Shown in pieces: positions 31,576 to 43,424 of a stretch of DNA of 64,000 nucleotides. Every line of letters begins with the position of its first letter. Position 1 is the first letter of the stretch. The position numbers and the translations under genes were made by a program. The DNA is from Laccaria trichodermophora (lineage: Eukaryota; Basidiomycota; Agaricomycetes; Agaricales; Hydnangiaceae): NCBI GenBank assembly GCA_018417955.1, contig JACTVC010000016.1:806001-870000 (forward strand). Reading direction: 5' to 3'. The notes under the pieces were generated by a model. It worked only from the letters and a program-made list of their open reading frames with translations, made no database searches and was not told the DNA's origin.

Positions 31576-34115
31576 ATGCGTTCTCAATATACTCCGGTGG
31601 GACTTCTTCTTCTGGCATCCATCACTGGTGGGTTCGGCCACTCTAGCCTGTCATACTGTCACCTACTCAGCTCGATTTTTTCAAAAGGCGTCTTTTCAGT
31701 GCCCCTCGGTATAACCCACGATCCTCCTGCTGACGCCGATGAAACAACCCACCAAGCCAATCTCGACGCGGCCACAGTTGAAGGTTTGTCTTCATTTTCT
31801 TTCGCAAATTGTTTTATAACTTTGATTCTCAAGCTAATCGGCAAATCGGTATAATGGAGAAAGTCATGGCAGACCCCGATAACGCGAAGCATAAACCTCT
31901 CATCGATGCTGCGTTCGGAGCGAACGCCGACCGGGACGCCATTAAAGCAAATGTCGAGAAGCTCAAGACCGGCACCGTTCCTGTCAAGCTTGCCGCCGAC
32001 CCAAAACATCTCGCCTACACGTCGTACGATGATAGCACGAATCCCATGACCCCTCAACATGTTGTGTTTGGCAAAGATTTCCATGCTTGTGCGTAATAAA
32101 TGCCTGCCCACCTTGCCTCTTTAACGTTGTGACACGATTATGGTTCGTAGCTTCGCCCGCCGCTCAAGCCGGTACCCTAATCCACGAAGCCTCACATGTA
32201 CTCGCTGACACTGGCGATTATATGAGGGGTAATCCTGGCGATATTATTCCAGGTAGTGACCCACGTACGTCGCCCAAAACGGGATGTAAGCCGCTTATTA
32301 TTATTCCTTGAATCGTACTGACCATCAAATTTAGACACAAAGTCGATGGAGCCGTATAAGACCGTTGACGAAATCAATGCCGACAAAGATTTCGTCAAGG
32401 TACGAGATAAGAAGGGGAATATGCACCTTAACGCGGAGTCCTACGCGTACGTTTTCTCGCTGTTTTTGCATACGAATCACCCATTGACGGATTTCGTCTC
32501 ATAAGGCAATTTGCAAGCTTATGCTCGAATGCTGGTCTCCGCCGCCGTGAGTTCCACATGTACAGACGAGCGTTGGCGGATGGTGATCACGACATGGTAC
32601 GTGATCAAATGCCAGTTTCTCATTTCCTAGTCTGATTGATACCGTTTACAGGCCGCCCATTACCTCGTGAGACGCCAGTCGTGCGCGCTTCCCAAGGACT
32701 ACTTCAAGAATAAGGCGGCTGCCAAAAAGGCTGCGGAGGCAAAAACTTCTGCCGCTGGTGACAAGAAAGCTGCATCCAAGCTCGCCACGACCTCTAAAGC
32801 CTTGGGCCGTTTAACTGCTGGTGCCAAGAAGTCCGCTCTGACACCTGGGTCCAAGCAACCGGCATTGACGCCTGGATCCAAGAAATCAGCTTTGACACCT
32901 GGATCCAAGAAATCCGCACTCACGGCTGGCGCGAAAAACTCCAAGCTCGCCACGGCAACGAAGGGACGTTTAACTGCCGGCAAGAAATCTGCCCTGACAC
33001 CTGGGGCAAAGAAATCCGCTCTCACGGGGAAAAAGCCATCATCTAAACTCTCCGCTACCTCCAAATCCACCAAAGCTTCCAAACTCACCAAATCAGCCCT
33101 TGGTGCCAAAGGCAAACTTGCAGGGAAAGGTGTCGCCGGTGCTCGTAAACCAACCTCCAAGCTACCTACAGGCAAGCGCGTTGCCTCTGCCAAATTCGGA
33201 GCCGCTGGCGCGAAAAAACTTGGCGCTGGTAAGAAAACCGCCACAGCCAAGTCCTTGACGAAGGGAGCAGCTCGCGCTGGTGCCAAGAAGGTCGCTGGTG
33301 CGCGCACACCGGGTTCCAAGTCTCTCACTAAGGGAGCTAACCGCGCGGGTTCCAAAAAGGTGGCTGGCTCTCGAACCACGAAGGGGGCAGGTACTAAGAA
33401 GGCAGCTGGCGGGAAAGCCCTGACCAAGGGAGCGAATCGTGCAGGGTCGAAGAAGTTGGCTGGTTCTCGTACCACCAAGGGAGCGAGTACTAAGAAGCCG
33501 GCTGGCGCGAAGGCTCTTGCCAAGGGAGCAAATCGTGCAGGGTCCAAAAAGGTCACTGGTGCCCGTACCACCAAGGGAGCGGCTTCGAAGAAGGCAGGTG
33601 GCGCGAAGGCTCTTACCAAGGGAGCTAACCGTGCAGGGTCCAAGAACGTCGCTGGTGCCCGCACTCCCAAATCTGCTAGCAAGGTAGCGGGCTCCAAGAA
33701 AGCCGTTGGCGCGAAGCCCTCTACCAAGGGAGCGAATCGTGCGGGTGCCAAGAAGACTACATCCAAGGTTGGGGGAGCTCAGAAGGCAGCCGCTAAAAGG
33801 CCTTCCGTCAAGAACACTGGCGCACGCAAACCGACATCCAAGGTTGCTGGAAAGGCCGCTTCCAAGTCCCTAGTTAAAGGAGCGGCAGGCGCCAAGAAAG
33901 TCACGTCCGCGGGTAAGCCGACATCAAAGGTTTCCTCTCCCACTAGAGGTGCCACTGGTGCTAAGAAGGTCGTCGGGGCAGCCGCTAAATCTGCTCCAAA
34001 GAAGAGCACCGTTTCGGCTGGCAAAGGGGCTGTGCAGAGTATTGCGACCCCGCAGAACTTGAAGAAGGCTGCCGCGCTAACAGCTACTGTGGTTTCCAAG
34101 GGCAAGAAGAAGTAA
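31576..34115 (+). CDS. Secreted M35-like (aspzincin) metalloprotease with a long Lys/Ala/Gly-rich repeat tail
   Basis: Seven exons (31576-31627, 31700-31783, 31834-32088, 32151-32264, 32335-32446, 32506-32596, 32652-34115) give 2172 bases, 723 residues. Residues 1-20 are a signal peptide (MRSQYTPVGLLLLASIT). The domain to about residue 240 resembles deuterolysin/lysine-specific M35 peptidases: HEASH at 142-146 gives the HExxH zinc motif, and LADTGDY puts an Asp at 153 where M35 has its third zinc ligand. A segment NAESYAQFASLCSNAG resembles the C-terminal end of the family domain. The last 470 residues, all in exon 7, are basic repeats: about seven KKSALTPGSK-type units, then about six ALTKGANRAGSKKVAGARTT-type units. 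Composition is like histone H1 or bacterial AlgP. No stop or frameshift breaks it. The domain assignment is good; the role of the tail is unknown. Confidence 0.8.
32818..33770 (+). repeat. Coding tandem repeats in the basic tail
   Basis: Two arrays lie in one exon. At 32818-33030, 30-36-base units encode K.SALTPGSK. At about 33240-33760, units of about 90-100 bases encode TKGANRAGSKKVAGARTTKGA. Units are similar at DNA level, so recent expansion or gene conversion is likely. The GC-rich repeats also leave long open frames on the minus strand, which are not real genes. Confidence 0.85.
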
Positions 34116-36020
34116 TTCAGAGAAGTTATATTGACAATTATTACAGGTTAATTAATATAGCAGTTGTCTTCGACGTTGTACGTAGAAGATCATTATAATA
34201 CATTGACGGTTGGTTCGTATCTACTATCACATATTTCAAAGCGAGTCATATGCCACTGGCACATGAAGAGCTCAGTGCCCTCTGTTCACCCTGAGCGAAT
34301 AGCGGAAAGCTGTTTTCGTGGACCTGCTATATCAAAGATTAGAGAAACATGAACCGGAATTCTCAAAAATTTCAAGACGAACGAAGACGGTTTTTGGGCT
34401 CAGCCACTGGCATATTCTGGCAATACTCGCAACCTCTTCGCCCTGTCCTCCAATCTGAAGCCGAGACGTTCCGGTTCTGAAGTAGTACCTTGGTCAAGGA
34501 CCGTGAAGATTCCGAGTCCTGTCAATTATCCAAGCTGCGACAGAGCGCAAGGATAAAGATAGATGTCTTGAAGGTGACACTGACAGACAAGTGAAGTGAG
34601 AGCATTGAGACGTTTGCCCTTGAAAGTGAAAGTTACATGAAAACGCACTATGCGACCGGCACTTCCAGCATCTCGCAAGAAACGATGGATTGATCTGGCA
34701 CAACAAGAAAGACACAGCACACGGACTCGGAGATCGAGGCTTGAAGTACAATTATCTGCTGTCGGTGGCTTCGATGATGACAATGAGATTCCACAAATTT
34801 GGGTGCAGGGTACCGAGGGACTCGTTCAAGTTGCGTTCAAGAGAGGATATAGCCTGTCAAGCCTGAGGAGTTGGCACCAAAAAAAAATCACAGTTAATCA
34901 CCAACTTTCCGATTGGTAAGTACTCCGAAAAATTAGCACTACAAATGGCCCGTAGACTTCCGGAATCCTGACGAGCTTTCGAGGTATGAACTTGAAGGAT
35001 TCTGCTCGTGACGCTGGATCGTGATGGCAGCCTCTGTAAATCATCTCCATGGCTCCACATGAGCCTCTCCTCATTTGCACACAAATTTCGATAGGCTCGC
35101 GCGGCAACGTGAAGTGGATGCCGAGGGGACGGAGTCAACGTTCGAAGTTGGACAGGATGAAAGGAGTCCTGACCCTATCTTAGGGCTTTTTCCGTCTCCC
35201 AACTCATAGGGCCATAACTTCAACGTATATCGCAGGTTCCTTCGTAGGCAGACGGTCACCGGTCAACCCAACTCACGCCATCCGCATCTGCAGTCAAGCA
35301 ATGCGACGCCTCCGGTCTGCTCTCGGCACACCTTGCCAACCCACAAGAAAATTTAGGCGCTGGGGCGGCTATTGACCGTCGTTTTCGAGCGGTGGTTCTC
35401 GAGAGGGGAGCAAAATAACGAAGGATGAGGGAGAGGGCAGAGACGCGGGAATAGAACATTGGAAACAACCTCAAAACTACCGGTCTAAAGGTTCTCTATC
35501 CTTTTTCATACTCATGTTATGTCTGATCATCTTGTTGCGTGCATAGGGCCTTACTCGCCTCTTGCTTCCTGGAGGTCGTCGCCTTTCAAAGAATCCCTAA
35601 TGACTTGGCCCCCACATGCTACCCCGCCCGTATATCGACTGATGCCCCTCTTCCGCGTTTGGCGCCTCTAATAGAAAGTCAAACCACGGACAAACTTCGC
35701 CAGTCGGATGTCGGCGAACTTTCGATAGGGGGATGCAGATAGAGGGGAACTTTCTCTTGTTATGGACGGATGTGACGAGTGGAGTTTGTGCTTTTGCTCC
35801 AAGTTCAATCACACGTTAATCTTACGTTGACCATTAGCCGAAGACCCGCTATCCACGGGTCTGGTCGATGATGCTCAGCCAGTCACGTCTTTGAGAAGGA
35901 TGATGAGCACAGGAGGCCATCGCACGGCCCTAGAGTGCACCCAAGGCTTATCTACCTGGTCAGGCTGCTCCCTACCCAGCGCAGCCAGCTACCATACCAG
36001 AGCAAACGAAAGTCAGAAAT
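34116..36020. other. Intergenic region with a dispersed-repeat copy
   Basis: Apart from the repeat at 35043-35156, nothing coding is supported over 1.9 kb. Short frames on both strands overlap with no family resemblance. Confidence 0.45.
35043..35156 (+). repeat. Dispersed repeat, copy 2
   Basis: Partner of 26815-26940 in the same orientation, with matching blocks around CTCCATGGCTCC and GGGGACGGAGTCAA. Confidence 0.65.
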
Positions 36021-36492
36021 ATGTCGAGTCAGTTTTACTCTACTCATGCCAAATCATGGCGATCTAATCATGCCTAGCCGGAAACTTCATCGTTGTTTTC
36101 AAGAAAGGAGTCACCCAAGATCAGATTACTGAGTACGTGAATCAGGTCAACGAGAGTGGTGCGTACTTTGAATCTTCTGGGTCGAGGCCGATCATCTATT
36201 CACTTGCAGGTGGCGAGGTTACACATCGCTTTGACCCAGAAGTCCTCAACGTAATTCAGTGCAATCCTGTTCCCGTCTTAGATGCTGATGCTCATGTATT
36301 TTTTTTGCAGGGATTCTCGGCCAAATTAACCCCACAGTCTCTCCAGTCCTTTCAGTCTCTCACTGGAGATGTGATCGATTTCATCGGTATGTATACAACG
36401 TAATCAGACCGGTATGCGCAACTCAATATTGAAACTTAGAGCCCGACGGTGATGCTGCCCCTGCTATTGGTGTGGCAAGTGTACCAGAGTGA
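36021..36492 (+). CDS. Inhibitor I9-type proteinase inhibitor (subtilisin propeptide-like)
   Basis: Five exons (36021-36027, 36078-36158, 36210-36250, 36311-36386, 36440-36492) sum to 258 bases, 85 residues. The product MSTGNFIVVFKKGVTQDQ ... VNESGGEVTHRF ... NGFSAKLTPQSLQSFQ ... GDVIDFIEPDGDAAP has the full I9 fold order and the length of the free-standing fungal inhibitors such as yeast IB2 (PBI2) and the Pleurotus POIA1 protein. These bind subtilisin-like serine proteases of the vacuole and can also act as folding helpers. No signal peptide, so it is cytosolic. The seven-base first exon is needed for the ATG. The neighbouring M35-like protease is a metalloenzyme and not an expected target. 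Confidence 0.88.
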
Positions 36493-38066
36493 TTAGCATC
36501 ATATGTTTTCCGTTGTTACGATTTTTGTTTTCAAACGTCCAAGTCGAAGGTATCTGTAGTCGTCGGCTCGCGTCAAACTTTCGCACCATGAATATCGTTC
36601 AACGGGTATGATGAGGTAAGGCGGAAAAACTGCGATCACTCCTCTTTGACTCGGATTTTGGCGCCTCAGTGATATACCCGACGGATACAAATATCGAAAA
36701 TGTCACCTATACTGACTTTTACCTCTCAAAATCTCTAATAAGCCTCATTCCTGGAGACACGGAACTCATCGACGCTTTGAATCTGACAACAGCTGCCAGG
36801 CCCTTCACCAATTCCAGGGGATCCGTTCACGATTGAGTATGACACTGATGGGAAGTGAGTGAGAACCTCGGTCAGCGAACTTGCGTTAACGCTACGAAAA
36901 TAAGAACTGAGCGATCATCTGCCATTCATAGATTCATTCTTTTCTTACTGTTTTACAAGGCACACATGATTTCGCCCTACATTCAATGTAGTTCCTTGTT
37001 GCCCTGCACTTTATGAAGGATCCACGCCATAATCCACACCGTTTTGAAGGAGGCGTCCTATAGATCGACTCCTTGATAAGATACAATTCAAAACGTACGT
37101 TATACATCGAGGAGCTAGTTCACGGCAGTCAAGAGGATTGGACCCGTTGATATACCCCACGGAACGAGACTTAATTTACATGAGGAGCCGAGGGCTGATC
37201 GGCAGAATTACTTACAATCAGACTGAGCCCCGTAATTGTTAGATATCTCGAGCGAGCGAAGGTTGACGGTAGCAATGGGTTGGTGTCGAAGGTAAAGAGA
37301 TGAACATAGCCAGTGGTTGGCGTTGCCTGACAATAACCCATGACGGTTGTACTTTTTAAGTCTATCAACCGATTCGACGTCGCTGATGATCAGGCCAGGC
37401 TTTTGTGCGGCTGTGGTGTTTCAGATATGAGAGGGACGTACTCTCTGCGGTATGCCTCCCCAATTTCAAGAAATTACAACATCTCATCACTGGGTTCGTC
37501 TTGAAACACGTACGTACGGATAAAAGATCGATGGGGGCAAGATGTGTTCTGCTGGGTTCCGCTGGCCTCTACCACATGACATTATTGGCAGAAGCACGTC
37601 GCAAAAGTGGTCGTGGTCTATCTTGATGATGTACTTAGAGGAAAGAATCTTCTGGTGGTTGAAAGAGTTTTGCACATGCGTTTGGCAATGACCGGCCCGT
37701 CTCAACCGCGTCGATGGAACGGGAAGGCTGTGTAAAGGCACGGCCATTTTCCTCCGATCGCGCGCTTTCCTGCCTCCACTTCACACTGAAATTTCTACTT
37801 GGAAGACGTGTTCCCGGAACCAGTAAGCCCATGTGAATTAAACCGTGTCAGGGCGATGCATGAAGCGCTCACCCCTGCCATTGTTTTCTTGACGACCTCG
37901 GTTCTCGGGTATGGTTGTCTTGACTTTCTATATAAGCCTGTCGATCTAGGATTTTCCGAGATTACACCCTCATCCACCAACCGTTATCGTGACTCGGTCA
38001 TTCGCGAATTTGCGACTCCCACGACGCGATATATTCTCTTCTTCCACTACATTCCATCACCGCGTC
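36493..38066. other. Intergenic region with a possible exon relic
   Basis: At 36653-36835 a frame reads SDFGASVIYPTDTNIENV onward to a stop, and just after it another frame gives IPGDPFTIEYDTDGK. These look protein-like but I cannot place them or find a gene model; they may be a pseudogene fragment. The rest of the region shows no gene. Confidence 0.4.
37928..37934 (+). promoter_or_regulatory. Candidate TATA box (TATATAA)
   Basis: TTCTATATAAGCC lies 133 bases before the ATG of the Bud6-like gene, a normal spacing for a fungal TATA element with a short leader. Confidence 0.45.
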
Positions 38067-38656
38067 ATGTACGCATCGTATTCAACGTCCACATCGTCCT
38101 CGAGAACGTCTACCTCTAGTACCAATACCAACAGTAGCGGATATAATGGAAATCAGAAATCGGTAAGCGCCCACTATTCAAGTCTGTTTCCATGCTTATT
38201 TTGTCGAACCGCAGCTAGCTCCGGGAGACGTTCCGACTCTCGTTCATAACCTCCTTTCTTCTACAAAGCAATTGCAGGAGATGCTGCGACGATGGAGCTT
38301 GAATCAAGCAACAGAAAGTCAAGTGAGCGACGTCTACGTCCAAGTAGGCACGGAATTCAATGCGACCATCGGCGCGTTTGCTTATCACCAAATCGATCTA
38401 AGGTATGGGCACATTCGACGTGTTATCTTCTCTCAGCACTAGAACTAATACCAAAGATGGTTGACATTGCAGCGATATCCATTCGATTCCCCAGGAGTTG
38501 CGCACGGTGTTGGAAAACTGTCTCGCCCAGGAACCGTCAAGCGAGGTCTTCCAGAGCTTCGCACCCGAAGTGAAAAAGATATTCTACAAACTTCTAAAGG
38601 GTCTCCAATCTCGTCAAGCAGCGTGGCGTGCTGTCGTCAATCGCGAGGCCCCGTGA
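38067..38656 (+). CDS. Free-standing Bud6/Aip3 N-terminal-like domain protein
   Basis: Three exons (38067-38162, 38215-38402, 38473-38656) give 468 bases, 155 residues. After a Ser/Thr-rich start (SYSTSTSSSRTSTSSTN), residues 33-150 follow the helical N-terminal domain of fungal Bud6/Aip3: VPTLVHNLLSSTKQLQEML, SQVSDVYVQVGTEFNATIGA, DIHSIPQELRTVLENCLAQE, then KIFYKLLKGLQSRQAAW. In yeasts this region binds microtubule ends or polarity-site partners, while the much longer C-terminal part binds actin and formins. Here a TGA ends the frame and no C-terminal part follows; the next gene is unrelated. It may be a true small protein, a duplicate of the N-terminus, or a gene whose donor (CCGTGACT) leads to exons I could not find. 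Confidence 0.7.
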
Positions 38657-39401
38657 CTCTGGCTGAGCTTGGCAACATTGCGAATATGACGGCAGCACCG
38701 ACGAGTTCGCAATAGTTTGTAATTATGCCTGTTCAGGGTTGCATTCAATAGCAATTGCCTCCACGGCCCAGCCTGCACGAGACAAGGAGGAGGAGGGCAA
38801 TGTTTTTGCGCTCTGGTTTCTGGGCCGTTTCTTGATTAGGGAGGGCTGATTAGACAGAGCGTTCCAGGCGGTGAGGCCAATTGCTAGTTCTTGACTCCGG
38901 AGTTGACAACAATCTCACCGCCGATAGTTTCCCTTCCGCTTGCAATTGGTCGTAAATGGGACGCTCTATTCGAATTCCTATTTTTGTTGTGTACGATAGA
39001 TGCTTGGAATTTATTGACCAGCTTGACCTTTTCAAAAGGAACTTGTTTGGCTTAAATCTCGAGCGCAGTCTTCAAATTGATGGCTCAACTTCAAACGGTG
39101 ATAGTCCCCTCTCTGATTTGGATCGTTACGAGAAAATACAACGAAGTGAAGCCTGCCTCCTTCTAACAGATGAGAACGCATTGGCGCTGGCCCAGGAATA
39201 GTTTGTTTGTGCATATTGTACAAAAGCCTCCGATAAGCGCCACATACACATCTGGCATTGTGGGCGTCCACCTGGCGTCCACCACGGACATCGCCTCAGA
39301 AGTCCTCCACGACGACCACAGCTTCAACACTTTCTATGCTCTGAAGCCTTGGAATTAATTGCTATCTTCTTCTTGGAACCCACAATTCTAACCTAATCGG
39401 A
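38657..39401. other. Intergenic, no feature recognised
   Basis: Presumed promoter of the RG-rich protein gene. A short minus-strand frame at 38850-39035 has no support. Confidence 0.45.
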
Positions 39402-42010
39402 ATGTACAGAGGACGGTTTCACGGAAAAGCCGCGTCTGGGACGACGGCTGCAGGACACGCAGAGGATTCTCAACCTAACGAAAGTATCAACAAGCGGAAG
39501 CAAGTAGCACCTCCAAGGATTGCGACGGTGGCGCCACCTCTCAAGAGTAACGTTGGGTGGAGGGGCAGTTATCGGGGAAGGGGTGGATGGCCTCAGACTG
39601 CGATTAGGGGTGACAAGGGATGGCGAGGAGGTCGAGGGGGTTCAAGCTTACGAGGAGGAAATAGGTCGTCTGGAATCTACACATCGGACAGTGGGCAGGG
39701 CGGAAGCGGACGAACACATTTCACGACTTATACAACGGCAGCAAGCACACCACCAACGTGGAATTCGACACCGATGGAGTATTTTATGCATCAATTTAGT
39801 ACGCAGGGTGGTACTCAACTGCCCAGAATACCGCAAGAGCAAGGGGAAACCGGACGACCACATTATGCAACCTTTACAACGACGGCTAGTCCACCACGCT
39901 CGTTGTCACCGCCGAATTCATCACCGGAGCCGACGATGACGCAGCACTTCAGTTCTGAAAACGACGTACAACTCCCTACCGTATCGCAGCCAAGATATCA
40001 CCCACCACTGCCGCGGAAAACAGCGTCATCTTCCCAAAACCTGACACAACCGTACAAACCCCATTTCGCCAGGCATTCATCGCCACCACCGTTGAACGAG
40101 ATTACGTTCACTCAAGAACTACAGCAGTCATCGCCGCCAGGTCTCATCACTCCCGATCTTCCGCCGCTCAAAAGGCGGAAGTTGGATACCGAGCACGAAA
40201 TTCTTGTGAAGGAGGGAGCAGAGGAGGTACCGCCTCCGAAATCGAAACCGAAACCCCCACTCCCCAAGCGTTCAACGAGATCAAGCTCTGCCGCCTTCTC
40301 ATCATCACCCGTTTCGTCTATGCAACCTCCTCCAAGATCACGTCCCCTCGAAAAGGAACTATCACCGCAGGTAAAGCATGAGCCCAGTTCGCTCTCGCTC
40401 TCACCCCCACCTCCACCTCCCTCTCGGCGCCTCATAACCGAATCATGCACCCTCTTCCCTATTCCCGACAACTGCCGTAAATCATATCCGACTTATTACC
40501 AGAATCGCAAGAACTTGTTCCGCGAGAAGGTCAGTTGGCTCGCTGGATTCGGGTTGAAAAAGACGAGGGTCTTTTTTAGGGATGATGGGATGGTTGTGGA
40601 GTGGTGCGCTCTTCTCCTTCTTCCCCCCCTCCTTCTGTCCGGTCGGAGTCAAAAAGCTGACGTTGGGTTGTGATGTGATTTGTAGGACGAGTTCCACCCC
40701 TGTGTGGTCTGACACCCTTCTGCCTGAAGCGCCCAGCTTGGCGATGGTGATACGAAGCGTGCATGAAGCGAACTCGCTTAGCCCCGAGAGGCTTTTGCAA
40801 GGGAAACATGCGTCGGAGGCGGAGGCGGCACGTGCGTCTCAGGAATCACGCAAGGCAGGGCCTGCTTCGTCGAAGGATCATCCCAAACCTAAACCGCCTC
40901 AGCGGAAGTTCAACCCTGTTCCTATTCCTCGGCGTAAGCCAGCGGCGGAGGTCTCACAGGTTGTTGAGCAGGACGTTGGTGCGAAACCGGAAAGGAAGGT
41001 CACAGACCTTGCTTCTGATGGGTATTCGAGGCCAGTGGGCAAGGAGGAGGATCATGCGACTGAGGTCGTAGAAGGCTTGATTCCATTCCGCAGCATAAGT
41101 CTCGAGGAGATACATGGCCATCCTCTGGTCAAAAAGGAAGAGAGCCCTGGGTTTATGGGTGGTGGGTTTGAAAGTAATGATCTACCTCGTTTCGCCAGTG
41201 AAGACCTCGTCACGCAGACCCTGTTGAATCCGGAGAAACACACTTCGCACCAACCGACTCCAATCCCCGACAAAGACCTCGGATGGGAAGAAGTTTCGAC
41301 GGTCTGGGCAGAGCTGGACACCGTCGCTCTAGCATTCATTGATCGGTTCGTGACGCTTTCTTTCGTTCTCCTCGTCAAACCCTTGTATTAACGACTGGAA
41401 AAACATAAGGTATATCCGGACGTTCGACTCTGATCGATCAAAGCTGGAAAAGGCGTACACCAAAAACGCCATTTTCTCTGCACGCATTCATACCCCTTCA
41501 CCACCCAAGAAATTCGTTTCCTTTCTCTCAGACGCGCGTTTACTCACTTCCATAACTACGCGTAAGCAGATCGGGCGGGTGCAGATTATCGAGTACTTGA
41601 ATGGATTGGGACCGCACCAGTTTTGCCCACATGGGACGATGCGGAACGTTGCGTATACGTTGATGCTGCATGAGGGGCTGGTGCTGATGACTGTCCATGG
41701 AGAGGTGGTGAATCCGGGTGGTGGTGGTGGTGGTTCTGGCCCTGAGGGGGGTTTGGAGTTGGATCATGTTGTGTCTCTTGACCAGAGTTTCGTGCTTAGG
41801 AGGCCTGAGGCGGATGGGAAAGAGGAAGAGGGGGATGAGGATGGGGACAGCGGGGAAGCGTGGCCCCTTGAGGCGCTTTCGCATCAGATGACTGTGCGGG
41901 AGGTGCCGTTGTTGTCTTTGGAGGGGGTGGAGGAGGCGTTGCCGTGGGTTGCGGGCATTGTTGGAGGTGGAGGTGGTGATGGGGTTGCCGTTGATGATGA
42001 TGATGCATGA
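39402..42010 (+). CDS. RG-rich protein with an NTF2-like region (possible RNA-export or RNA-binding factor)
   Basis: Three exons (39402-40603, 40686-41345, 41410-42010) total 2463 bases, 820 residues. The N-terminal 90 residues are Arg/Gly-rich (WRGSYRGRGGW, KGWRGGRGG), a usual RNA-binding feature. Disordered Pro/Ser-rich sequence follows to about residue 340. A conserved block CRKSYPTYYQNRKNLFREKV leads to a second disordered section. The C-terminal part has WAELDTVALAFIDRYIRTFDSDRSKLEKAYTKNAIFSA-type helices and strands (quoted in part), which resemble the NTF2-like domain of Mex67/NXF1-type export factors, including VQIIEYLNGLGPHQFC and a later VSHQMTVREVP-like strand. No LRR or UBA domain is seen. 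The 3' part is duplicated downstream at 43.4 kb. Confidence 0.72.
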
Positions 42011-43424
42011 GGATCTGTAATGTTGGCTGCGTCATTGTCAACTCTTTTTCTAACAAAATGAAAGCTAATGAATGCTTTGGGGCGGTTGGAAATAATGTGT
42101 TATCTCTCTGTACTACTTATTATAACTACATTCGATTTTTGGAGTTACTACTGGGACCAGAAGTCCATACAAAGGCATAGGCACCAAGGCACCACTGTCT
42201 TCGACCATTATGAGCGATACTTACAGTTGTTGCAAATGTCATCCTTGCCATACACTTCACGGTGCGTAAACAAATGTTCAAATTTTAATTGTTGACGTTC
42301 ATGTTCGAACTTCGTGCTACTGATAAAACTCTCATTCCTGCAGAATTTTTTTATACCCCATCGTTTGGCGAAGCAATGGCCCCAACCTGATTGGAGAAGT
42401 GCTCGGTTGCCACGCGTTGCATTGGATTGATTCGACAACCGAGATCCCCCAGCCACTCCTTTCCTCTCCCTACACCTCGATTTGCGGGAGTAGCTGGACT
42501 ATGGGCCACTAATCTCGCACCCGCTTGTCAGCAAAATGCGGTGACTCATGATCGGACGTGGATCCTGCGGATATGGACTGGTGGGACCAGGATTCATCGG
42601 AGGATTGGTGGTAAGAGGAGGGGGAGGAAGAGGCAAAAGGGGAAGTGATTCATCAAGGTGGAGGTGGTCAGTCCTGTCGCCCGCCGGTAAGATGAGAGGA
42701 AGGTCAACAACGAGGGGACGACACTTGCAGCCAAGGTCGAGAAAGCCGCATTAGTTTCTCCACCAATGGAGAACCTCCAGCCACTCAAGGATCTGTCAAG
42801 CTTGCTCGACTTTCCGTGACTACGACGACGAGAAGTTCCATGATGTTTTCACGAACTTCACGAGTACTCGGAATGCATCAACCTCTCTCCTGATTCGATA
42901 ACGCACATCCATGCTGTTCTCGGTATACGTCTGACTCGCGCTCCCTGACTCCCCAAGTGACTTACATTTCTTCCTCCAGGATCGAATTGTCCTATGTTCC
43001 TGTCCTGGGCAACATCGAAATGCTCTTCTGCCATTTGAGGCGTGGGTTGCCCACCACCAGCCGCCCTCCACCAACTTTCAGCAATGAATCGTTTTGGCTC
43101 AAAAGGAGGGCCCTGTCGTTCCTAATTTCCATGACATCGCCCCTCGACAAGTGCATCACTTCCTACACCTCGCGGCTTTCTTTCGGTACCCCTTGGGCTT
43201 GGTTTGTCGGCGTCGACCTCATTCAGCAACGACATTTACCATTTCCCCCCCTTGATCTTCATTCGTCTCAGCGGCTCTTTGTGTTCTTCATCACACCTAA
43301 TCAGCCGGTTTTCTTGCTTTGACTGTCTTACCCGCGGACAAGGGTCGCAATTTCTCTGGCGATCCGGGGCTTTATTCACACATCTCGGAAATTCTGTCCA
43401 CTCTTACTCAGCATCTGCCTTTTG
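42011..43424. other. Gene-poor region between the NTF2-like gene and its relic
   Basis: The first 100 bases are 3' flank shared with the duplicate. Near 43322-43430 an open frame reads LPADKGRNFSGDPGLYSHIS and HLPFEWDDAE; it resembles text near 44410 (CACATCTCGGAAAT ... CACTTTTACTCAGCA). The source gene is not recognised. Confidence 0.4.

Noticed and set aside
32699..33766. 355-codon open frame on the minus strand
   Set aside because: It is the antisense of the Lys/Ala repeat exon; the repeated GC-rich codons lack stops on the other strand. Its Phe/Ala/Pro text is an artefact.
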